Shown piece after piece: positions 5,198 to 11,323 of a DNA stretch of 11,323 bases. Below the pieces are notes generated by a model. That model saw only the letters and a program-made list of their open reading frames with translations, was not told the DNA's origin and searched no databases. The stretch comes from Nitrospinota bacterium (GTDB lineage Bacteria > UBA8248): the NCBI GenBank assembly GCA_011523725.1, contig WTGD01000302.1:1-11323 (forward strand). Reading direction: 5' to 3'. The translations under genes and the position numbers were made by a program. Each line of letters begins with the position of its first letter. The stretch's first letter is position 1.

Positions 5198-7330
5198 TCA
5201 AGTCCTGTCCGCCAGGAACGCCTCGGCGACGAATATCCCCCCCAGTGCGAGAAACAAAAGCACGCCCAGGTCGATGAGCCTCAAGATGGAACGCAGCGGA
5301 TCCGAGTCGTCCGCAGGCAAGTCACGCACATCGAGTTTCTCGAGCTTTTCCCTGAAGATGCTCATCTCGACGGGAGAGATTTTCGCCTCGGATGCGGGCG
5401 CGTTCACGGCCACGAAATGCCTTTCATCGGGCGTGAGCACGCGGTAAAAGCCTGCGCGCCAGGCATCCCGGTAGTAGGCGACGGCGGCGCCGCTTCCCGC
5501 CTTGCCCAGCCTGAGCCCCCCGGAGGGTGCGGCTTCGATGCCCGGTGTTTTTTCCGTGAATTGAATCGCGCGCTCTTCCTGAGCCGGACCGCGTATCTGT
5601 ATCGCCTCTCCGACCCGCCGGATGGGCGCCCTGATTTCGAACGCGTCGCCTGCGTCCGCGGATGAGGATACGCCCTTCCGCGTACCGCCCAGAAAATCCG
5701 AGACGCCCCGCATGAAGGGAACGAAAACGGGCCGCACGGCGAGGTCCGTCCAGTCCCGATCGCACGTGGAACCCCAAACCATCACCTGCCCCGAACCCAC
5801 CGAACCGACTACGAGCATCGGGGCGCCGTCCGGAAGCTCCAGCAAAGCCCGTCCGCCTCTTGCAGGTTCGAGCGGCGTGATCCGGGCCAGACGCAAAGCG
5901 GAGAAAAATCGTTCGCCGTTCGCCCCCAGGAAAGAGAAAGCCGGATGCGTTTCCTCGCCTTGCGCGATCTTGAGGTTCCGGGACGGACGCAGCGTTACGG
6001 GTATTCCCGTCGTGGCCGGCAGCCAACCGAGCCCTGCGTCCTTTTCGCTCGACAACTCGCCCGTGGCCCAGAAAAGCCCGCCGCCTTTTTCGACGAAACC
6101 CCTGAGCCCCTGCTTCGCCTGCTCGGGCCAGCGGCCCAGGTTGCAGGCGATGACGTAGTCGTACTCGTCCCACTGCACGTTGTTCAGTTCGTAAGAAGCC
6201 ACGACGCGCGTCAGCACCGGAGATTCCCCACCCAATGGGGCCGCGCTCAGGGCGTTGACGACGAAAAAGGTCTCGCTGTCCTGCAGACCGCGCTTCGGGT
6301 CCCCGTCGATGACCAGCGCGCGCAGGCGCTTTCCGATGCCCGCCGCGAAGTAGAACCGGTTCGTCGCCGGGAGGTTGTCCTCCGGCAATTCGAGACGTCC
6401 GTAGAGCACGCCCTTTTCAGGCGCATTCACCCGAAAACTCACCGGGCTCGCCCCGTTCGGCTCGAGGTCGACTTCAATCGTTTCCTGCAGTTCTTCGCCC
6501 ACGAACAACTCTACGGGCACCTTGGATTTCTTCTCCTCCCCGCGATTGAAGACGCGCGCGCCGATGGTGAAGGAAAAACCCGCCTTGGGCGGCCACGGCT
6601 TCATCTTCACGTTCTGGAAGCTCAGATCCTCCACGCCGGACTCGGGGGCCACGCGCACGAACTGCAGGTGAACGTGCGGGTTCCATTGCTTGAGGTTGCG
6701 AATCTGAAACGACTCCCAATCGCCCCGGGCGAAATCGCTGAAAACGACGACGTTCCTCCGCCCCGCCTTGGGCGATGCGTTTTCGAGCGCATGCTGAACG
6801 ACGCGGGCGGGTGTTCCCCTGGCGTCGGTTTGACGGACCCGCTCCAGGGCCGCGAGAGCCTCCCTGCGCTTCAACTCCTCAAGCGGGGCGGCGACCGGTT
6901 CTCCGGCGGTCGTCGCGATGCTCATGCGATCCGCATCGGACATGTCCTCGATCATCCGCTTCACGGCGCGCTTGGCCACGTCGAACCGACTGCCTTTTTC
7001 CGTCTCGAACGCCATGCTCGCCGAGTTATCGATCACGGTGACGGTGTGGACGGGGAACCACCCAATGCCCGTTACACCGCCTTCTGTCTCGAGAAGAGGG
7101 CGCGACGCCAGGAAGATGATGATTCCCACGGCGCACACGCGGAGAAACAGGAGTATCCAGTTTCTGAGCCTGCTGCGGTTCGTGATGCGGCGCTGCGTTC
7201 TGAGCAGGAACTCGAAAGTGGGAAGCCGATATCTGCGGACGAGGCGCCTCCGCAACAGGTGAATCAGGATGGGGAGAAAAACGAGCCCCATCCCCCAGAG
7301 AAGCGCTGCATGCAAGAATTGAAAACTCAA
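5198..7330 (-). CDS. BatA-type membrane protein with vWA and glutamine-amidotransferase-like domains
   Basis: A 710-residue inner-membrane protein. Seen: two N-terminal transmembrane segments (about 7-27 and 57-77) separated by a basic stretch, typical of the BatA N-terminal domain (FLPILIHLLRRR at 18-29). A von Willebrand A domain runs from about 94 to 230 with an intact metal-site motif DNSAS (D101, S103, S105), probable T173 and D199 in VFSDF. A class I glutamine-amidotransferase-like region spans about 335-545 (ALVIDGDPKRG at 338-348, FVEKGGGLFWATGE at 412-425), with no catalytic Cys-His pair that I can recognise. One C-terminal transmembrane segment lies at about 686-705. It likely presents the vWA domain to partner proteins at the membrane. 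The start appears to be TTG at 7330; the BatA-like sequence begins right there and no earlier start is available. It is 24 bases after the DUF58 stop and is the last gene of the operon. Confidence 0.9.
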   Translation of the reverse strand: MSFQFLHAALLWGMGLVFLPILIHLLRRRLVRRYRLPTFEFLLRTQRRITNRSRLRNWILLFLRVCAVGIIIFLASRPLLETEGGVTGIGWFPVHTVTVIDNSASMAFETEKGSRFDVAKRAVKRMIEDMSDADRMSIATTAGEPVAAPLEELKRREALAALERVRQTDARGTPARVVQHALENASPKAGRRNVVVFSDFARGDWESFQIRNLKQWNPHVHLQFVRVAPESGVEDLSFQNVKMKPWPPKAGFSFTIGARVFNRGEEKKSKVPVELFVGEELQETIEVDLEPNGASPVSFRVNAPEKGVLYGRLELPEDNLPATNRFYFAAGIGKRLRALVIDGDPKRGLQDSETFFVVNALSAAPLGGESPVLTRVVASYELNNVQWDEYDYVIACNLGRWPEQAKQGLRGFVEKGGGLFWATGELSSEKDAGLGWLPATTGIPVTLRPSRNLKIAQGEETHPAFSFLGANGERFFSALRLARITPLEPARGGRALLELPDGAPMLVVGSVGSGQVMVWGSTCDRDWTDLAVRPVFVPFMRGVSDFLGGTRKGVSSSADAGDAFEIRAPIRRVGEAIQIRGPAQEERAIQFTEKTPGIEAAPSGGLRLGKAGSGAAVAYYRDAWRAGFYRVLTPDERHFVAVNAPASEAKISPVEMSIFREKLEKLDVRDLPADDSDPLRSILRLIDLGVLLFLALGGIFVAEAFLADRT

Positions 7331-7337
7331 GTCCCTT

Positions 7338-7342
7338 CTCCC
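7338..7342 (-). promoter_or_regulatory. Ribosome binding site for the TTG start of the BatA-like gene
   Basis: GGGAG lies 7 bases before the TTG at 7328-7330, and a second purine run, AAGGG, lies even nearer. The next in-frame ATG is about 12 codons downstream, inside the first membrane segment, so the TTG is favoured. Confidence 0.55.
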
Positions 7343-7354
7343 CCGGACGCCCCG

Positions 7355-8248
7355 CTATACCCTGGAGCGGCTGCGCCACGCCAGAAAGCGGATGAGACCC
7401 CTGTCCAGCGGCTCGGCCGTCGAGACGAGATGATAATCGACCCCTAAGTCGGCGCACCGTTCGCGCGTTTGCTCAAGAAACTCGGTCAGCAGCCCGAGAT
7501 AGGGCCTTTTCACTACCTCGCATTCCACGGTGATGTTCCTGTCCGTCTCGGCGTCGTCCATCCTCGCGAGGCCTTCGAAGGGAAAATCGAGTTCCACGCT
7601 GTCGAGAATGTGAAAGACGATGACATCGTTTCCCTTGAGGCACAGGAGTTTGAGCGCTTCTTCCACGGCCTCGGGTTCATCGAGCAAATCGGAAACGACG
7701 ATGACGAGTCCCCTTCGCTTCAGGCGTTCCGCCAGAGCAAGCAGTGAACGGGCGATTCCCGTACCCCCGGCGGGTTTGGCCGCCTGAAGGCCCGCCAGCA
7801 GGGTCAGCAGGTGTTTCCTGATGGATTTGGGCGGAACCTGCGCGTCTTCGGCTCCATAGGAGATCACCAGACCCACCGAGTCGGACTGGCCCAGCAGCAA
7901 ATGCGCCATCGCCGAGGAGAGCGTGGCCGCATACGCCCACTTGTCCAAGGGGCCGTCGCCGAAATCCATCGACGCGCTCGCGTCGACGACGAGATGCGCG
8001 TAGAGGTTCGTCTCGTCCTCGTATTGCTTCACGAGGTAGCGGTCGAATTTTCCGTAGGCCTTCCAGTCGATGTGCCGGAGCTCGTCGCCCGGGCTGTACG
8101 CCCTGTGCTCTTCGAAATCGACGCTGAACCCCCGCGAACGGCTCCTGTGCACGCCGCTCATCAGGCCCTCGACCACGTGGCGGGCGCGCAATTGAAGGTT
8201 CGACAAGCGTGAGATGACGAGGGGGTCGAAATACTGATCCGTGTCCAA
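7355..8248 (-). CDS. DUF58 domain protein with vWA fold
   Basis: A 297-residue protein with no membrane segment, probably cytoplasmic or membrane-associated through its BatA-like partner. Seen: the DUF58 signature FEEHRAYSPGDELRHIDWKA at residues 45-64, then a vWA domain with the metal-site motif VVDASASM (D89, S91, S93), GGTGIA with T163, and VVSDLLD with D187. DUF58 proteins are nearly always encoded next to MoxR ATPases and are thought to be their partners or substrates. The start is taken as TTG at 8248. GAAGGG lies 7 bases before it, it sits 23 bases after the MoxR stop, and the family similarity begins at FDPLVISRL just inside. A longer frame up to 8509 would run through MoxR coding sequence. 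The metal-binding set looks complete, so divalent-metal-dependent protein binding is likely (inference). Confidence 0.92.
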   Translation of the reverse strand: MDTDQYFDPLVISRLSNLQLRARHVVEGLMSGVHRSRSRGFSVDFEEHRAYSPGDELRHIDWKAYGKFDRYLVKQYEDETNLYAHLVVDASASMDFGDGPLDKWAYAATLSSAMAHLLLGQSDSVGLVISYGAEDAQVPPKSIRKHLLTLLAGLQAAKPAGGTGIARSLLALAERLKRRGLVIVVSDLLDEPEAVEEALKLLCLKGNDVIVFHILDSVELDFPFEGLARMDDAETDRNITVECEVVKRPYLGLLTEFLEQTRERCADLGVDYHLVSTAEPLDRGLIRFLAWRSRSRV

Positions 8249-8255
8249 GTCGATT

Positions 8256-8261
8256 CCCTTC
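8256..8261 (-). promoter_or_regulatory. Ribosome binding site for the TTG start of the DUF58 gene
   Basis: GAAGGG lies 7 bases before the TTG at 8246-8248, in the 23-base gap after the MoxR stop codon. No ATG or GTG near the gap gives a better start. Confidence 0.65.
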
Positions 8262-8271
8262 GAGCAGGCGT

Positions 8272-9324
8272 CTACGCGGCTTCGGTAGCCTCCGCCGGGG
8301 GCGCGATGGCTTCGAGGAGTTGCCGTATCAGGGAGACGGAGTCGTGGCCTTCCGCCTGGCCCCGGAAGTTCACCAGAATCCGGTGCCGCAGCACGGGTTC
8401 GGCCAGCGCCCGCACGTCCTCGATGGTAGCGGCGTAGCGTCCGCGGAGCAGCGCCCGCGCCCGCGCTCCCAGAATCAGGTACTGGCTCGCCCTCGGACCC
8501 GCGCCCCATTCGACGTATTGACGGACGAAATCCGGCGCGCTCTCATCGTCGGGGCGGGATGCGCGCGCGAGCGACACCGCGTATTCCACCACGTAGGGGG
8601 CCGCAGGCACGCGGCGCACCAGTCCCTGAAACGCCAGAATCTGCTCGTTGTCCATGATCTCCTCGAGCACGGGGTCGTAGTTCGAGGTCGTCTGCGCGAC
8701 GATTTCCTTCTCCTCCGCGAGACTGGGATACGATACGCCGATCTCGAACATGAACCTGTCCAGTTGCGCTTCGGGCAGCGGATACGTGCCCTCCTGCTCC
8801 ACGGGATTCTGGGTTGCGAGAACGAAAAACGGCGGGTTCAGGTAGTGCGCCTGCCCGCCGGCCGTCACGTGCAACTCCTGCATGGCCTGGAGCAGAGCCG
8901 CCTGCGTTTTGGGCGACGTGCGGTTGATCTCATCCGCCAGCAGTATCTGGGTGAAGATGGGCCCGCGAATGAAGCGGAACGAGCGCCTCCCCTCCATGGT
9001 GTCATCCAGTATGTCCGTGCCCGTGATGTCCGACGGCATCAGATCGGGCGTGAACTGGATGCGGTTGAAATCGAGCTGCAACACGCGGGCCAGGGTGCGT
9101 ATCAGCAGGGTTTTCGCCAGGCCCGGCACCCCGACCAGAAGGCTATGCCCTTTCGAAAGCAGGGCTATCATGACCAGGTCGATCACTTCCGCCTGCCCGA
9201 CGATGATCTTGTGCACCTGTTCGAGTATGGCGTCGCGCTTAAGCCCCACCTCGCGCGCGATCTCCACGTCCATCTCGCTCATGCTCGATTCTTCGTTGCT
9301 CAAAACTTCTGTTTCATCGTTCAT
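8272..9324 (-). CDS. MoxR-family AAA+ ATPase
   Basis: A 350-residue cytoplasmic AAA+ ATPase of the MoxR family (AAA_3 type), likely a chaperone that remodels or activates vWA-domain partners. Seen: Walker A GVPGLAKT (65-72), FTPDLMPSDITGTDIL (91-106), Walker B ILLADEINR (127-135), sensor 1 in LATQNPVEQEGTYPLPEAQ (169-187), LDRFMF (188-193) with the likely arginine finger, and the lid-domain sensor 2 motif GPRAS (276-280). All motifs for ATP binding and hydrolysis are present. The ATG at 9324 has GAGAGG about 9 bases upstream; two other methionines at residues 15 and 18 could serve instead, trimming an acidic tail. It begins 18 bases after the peptidase gene's stop and is followed 23 bases on by the DUF58 gene, the usual MoxR-DUF58 arrangement. 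Confidence 0.96.
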   Translation of the reverse strand: MNDETEVLSNEESSMSEMDVEIAREVGLKRDAILEQVHKIIVGQAEVIDLVMIALLSKGHSLLVGVPGLAKTLLIRTLARVLQLDFNRIQFTPDLMPSDITGTDILDDTMEGRRSFRFIRGPIFTQILLADEINRTSPKTQAALLQAMQELHVTAGGQAHYLNPPFFVLATQNPVEQEGTYPLPEAQLDRFMFEIGVSYPSLAEEKEIVAQTTSNYDPVLEEIMDNEQILAFQGLVRRVPAAPYVVEYAVSLARASRPDDESAPDFVRQYVEWGAGPRASQYLILGARARALLRGRYAATIEDVRALAEPVLRHRILVNFRGQAEGHDSVSLIRQLLEAIAPPAEATEAA

Positions 9325-9342
9325 CGCGTTTCGCCTCTCGAT

Positions 9343-11064
9343 TTATCGGGACGACATGATGCGAAGCGCCTCACGCTCGCGCTTCACCTTCTCCGCATCG
9401 CCCGTTCTTTCGTAATGCGCCAGCAGGCGCTCATGAACCAGTCGAATGAACGGATTGATCTGCAACACCTCCTCCCACGCCTTGAGCGCGCGCGCGGCCT
9501 TCCCGCCCATCTCGCTCGCGAGCGCCTGGTGCACGTGCGTCATCGCGTAGTCCGGGTCCACCTTCAGCGCCTTTTTGATGTGCTTCTCGGCCTGGGAAAT
9601 CATGCCCAGATGTATCTCGATCTGCGCCGCACGGTTGAGCAGGGGCTGGGAGTGCGGTTCATCGCGCAGGGCGCGGCGATACTCGATCAGCGCCGCCCGC
9701 ATCCTGCCCCGGAACGAGAGCCTGTCGCCCAGCCGCATGCGCCTTCTGGCCACGGCGCTCTTGAGCGCGGCCAGGTCGATGGAGCGCTCGCTCATCGGCC
9801 CCTTGGGCTTGAGCTTCGGCAGAGAGACCTGCGAGCCCGCGCGCTCTCGAAGGGGGAGCTTTTTCAGGTCCTCTATCCAGAGCTTCTCGAATCCGCCCAG
9901 GTCGACCCCGGCGACCAACCGAAGCCCGGGCTCCGCACTCTGGGGCGGGCCGGTGGATTCGAGTTCAACGAGGCTCGCCCGCCTTTGGTGCCGCATCCCG
10001 GGGTTATGCTCCCCGAGCGCCGGCGCACCTTGCGGCCTTTGCGCGGGCGGCGCCTCCCGGATGCCCGCCAGCAGGCGGACGAGCGCGCTCTCGCCCATCT
10101 CGCGGTTGATGAAATCCACGGCCGATGCCGCCTCCGCATAGGCCAGGTGCACCTCCTGCGGGGTATCGAGATAGATGAGGCTCGGCTCCATCCTCTTGAA
10201 GGGAACGTAGTTGTTCTTCTCCCTCGCCTCGAACAACAAGGCCTCCTCGCCCGGGTGGAGGAACCCCGTTTCCTCGTCCCGCCATTTTTTTTCCAGATAC
10301 TTGGCGATGCCCTCGTGCAGCCAGATGGGGGCGCGGTTCTTCGTCGCCAGCACGATGAGGTAGTGGACGTACTCGTGCGCCGCGGTGTCAAGCCAGCGGT
10401 AGCCCCGCAGGAGCGCGCCGGGGGACAGGAACATCACCTTGTTGAACTTGCAGACCCCGACCGCCCCCTTCTCCTCGATGTCGCGCCTCGAGAGCGTGGA
10501 TGAGCGGTGGAAGCGGACCGAGTCCGAAAAAAGCTCCACGCGGATTCGCTGCCTGGGCCACACGCCCAATATCTCGCCGTAACGCGTATAGGCCTTTTCC
10601 AGCGCATCGCCCAGATAGGGCAGCAAGACGGCGTCTTCCCCCGGCTCGTACCAGATGTCGAAATGCGCCGTTTTATGCGCCTTGAACCCTTTCATCGCCG
10701 TTTGCGTCTGGCGCACGTGGAGCCTCAGTTCGAGCCATTCGCTGTCTCCGGGGCGTTTCTTGAGCGCCGCGTTGAGATTGGCGAGCGACTCGGAATATCT
10801 GCCCTCCAGGTAATCCGCCGCCCCCGAAAGCGCCAGCCATTCCGCCAAACCGGGCGTTTTGGCCTTAAGCGCTTTGATCTTTCCCCTGGCGGCCGTGAGA
10901 TTCCAGGCGCGAAGCTCGTCCACCACCGCGCGATAGCCGTCGGGCCGCTCCACGGCCCGGGAGAGAGGCACCGCGCGGTTGACGGTATGCGCCCATGCGG
11001 GCGGCGCGAAGGCCGCGACCCCGACAGCGCAAATGAAGCCTGCGAGGAGTTTTTTCAGCATCAT
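9343..11064 (-). CDS. Secreted gluzincin-type (peptidase MA-like) metallopeptidase with TPR repeats
   Basis: A 573-residue exported protein. Seen: a Sec signal peptide (MMLKKLLAGFICAVGVAAFA, then PPAWA with probable cleavage near residue 25), an N-terminal TPR-like region (about 55-115), and a zinc peptidase core with HEYVH (H230, E231, H234) and WLHEGIAKYLE with E251 as likely third ligand 17 residues on. The core ends near GVDLGGFEKLWIEDLKKLP (387-405). TPR repeats fill about 445-570 (SFRGRMRAALIEYRRAL, QAEKHIKKALKVDP, ARALKAWEEVLQINP). Catalytic residues look intact, so it should act in the periplasm or envelope. A proline- and arginine-rich stretch at about 337-385 interrupts the end of the peptidase core. 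The ATG at 11064 overlaps the upstream stop as ATGA, implying translational coupling; MoxR follows by 18 bases. The substrate is unknown. Confidence 0.87.
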   Translation of the reverse strand: MMLKKLLAGFICAVGVAAFAPPAWAHTVNRAVPLSRAVERPDGYRAVVDELRAWNLTAARGKIKALKAKTPGLAEWLALSGAADYLEGRYSESLANLNAALKKRPGDSEWLELRLHVRQTQTAMKGFKAHKTAHFDIWYEPGEDAVLLPYLGDALEKAYTRYGEILGVWPRQRIRVELFSDSVRFHRSSTLSRRDIEEKGAVGVCKFNKVMFLSPGALLRGYRWLDTAAHEYVHYLIVLATKNRAPIWLHEGIAKYLEKKWRDEETGFLHPGEEALLFEAREKNNYVPFKRMEPSLIYLDTPQEVHLAYAEAASAVDFINREMGESALVRLLAGIREAPPAQRPQGAPALGEHNPGMRHQRRASLVELESTGPPQSAEPGLRLVAGVDLGGFEKLWIEDLKKLPLRERAGSQVSLPKLKPKGPMSERSIDLAALKSAVARRRMRLGDRLSFRGRMRAALIEYRRALRDEPHSQPLLNRAAQIEIHLGMISQAEKHIKKALKVDPDYAMTHVHQALASEMGGKAARALKAWEEVLQINPFIRLVHERLLAHYERTGDAEKVKREREALRIMSSR

Positions 11065-11323
11065 TTCGTCAACCTGTCGAAATAGTTCTCAATTTCGCCG
11101 CGCATCCCCTTGGGGAGGCCGTCTTTCATCGCTTCCATGATCTCTTCCCGGTATTTGGCCGGCACCTTGTATTGCTCCCGATCGGGTATGAGCACCTCGC
11201 TGAACTGCGTGCCGAGGTTCCCGTCCTCCTCCCGTCCCCGATCGTTGGAGCCGCGCGGCTGGGGAAAATTCGGATTCCTCGACCACCAGGGCCTTTGACC
11301 GCCCATGCCGGGCCCCAGGGCGC
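11061..11323 (-). CDS. C-terminal end of a protein, possibly DUF4175-like (5' end outside window)
   Basis: Only the last 86 or so residues are in the window. The visible part begins with a Gly/Pro/Trp/Asn-rich linker and ends in IPDREQYKVPAKYREEIMEA and MKDGLPKGMRGEIENYFDRL. A low-complexity linker followed by a short, charged tail of the form 'VP..YR..I..AM..G.P......YF..L' is what I recall at the end of large DUF4175 membrane proteins encoded in MoxR/DUF58 clusters. That assignment is from memory and not testable here. The frame stays open to the window edge, and the stop (TGA) overlaps the peptidase gene's ATG. So it is a real upstream member of the same operon rather than a small independent gene. 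An internal ATG at 11306 is not needed as a start. Confidence 0.7.
   Translation of the reverse strand, partial: ALGPGMGGQRPWWSRNPNFPQPRGSNDRGREEDGNLGTQFSEVLIPDREQYKVPAKYREEIMEAMKDGLPKGMRGEIENYFDRLTK

Noticed and set aside
4941..5447. Small open frames across the 4864-5197 gap
   Set aside because: They run through the hairpin or into the BatA-like gene's antisense, have no motif, and none has a convincing ribosome site.
5945..7447. Plus-strand open frame (500 codons) opposite the BatA-like gene
   Set aside because: Same reason: an antisense shadow with no motif or plausible ribosome site.
8249..8509. 87-residue N-terminal extension of the DUF58 protein
   Set aside because: It overlaps the MoxR coding sequence in another frame and looks like an Arg/Gly/Ala-rich shadow; DUF58 similarity begins after the TTG at 8248.
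8320..10503. Very long plus-strand open frame (727 codons) opposite MoxR and the peptidase
   Set aside because: It is antisense to two genes with clear family motifs, its product is rich in His/Arg/Gly/Leu without any motif, and such frames are common opposite GC-rich genes.

Overview
The window is GC-rich bacterial DNA. Every gene I can support lies on the minus strand, so transcription runs from right to left. The lineage cannot be fixed from the sequence. A Sec signal peptide, a BatA-type membrane protein, the GC-rich codon use and the repeat-laden intergenic DNA fit an uncultured Gram-negative environmental bacterium. That is inference only.

Right part (11323 down to 5198): a tightly packed MoxR/von Willebrand A operon. 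In transcription order it holds (1) the C-terminal end of a gene cut by the window edge, possibly DUF4175-like; (2) a secreted gluzincin-type metallopeptidase with TPR repeats, whose start overlaps the preceding stop as ATGA; (3) a MoxR AAA+ ATPase; (4) a DUF58 protein with a vWA MIDAS motif; (5) a BatA/vWA membrane protein with a glutamine-amidotransferase-like domain. The last two appear to start at TTG codons behind good ribosome binding sites. The probable logic is a MoxR chaperone ATPase acting on vWA partners at the membrane, with an envelope metallopeptidase as possible client or effector.

Middle (5197 to 2721): a 334-base gap holds a strong compound hairpin just past the end of the MoxR operon, and an AT-richer stretch with palindromes that probably carries the promoter of the next pair. 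That pair is a PEP-hydrolase-like TIM-barrel protein followed by a UPF0261/Tm-1-like protein. These two bacterial families correspond to the two halves of the tomato Tm-1 virus-resistance protein.

Left part (2720 to 1): a 432-base gap is almost filled by nested inverted repeats that look like non-autonomous repeat elements (MITE- or REP-like). Two of its hairpins differ from each other by compensating base-pair changes. After it come a soluble FAD oxidoreductase of the fumarate reductase/NadB flavoprotein family and, 27 bases further on, a 3-hydroxyisobutyrate-dehydrogenase-like gene truncated by the window's left edge. No rRNA, tRNA, CRISPR array or transposase gene was seen.
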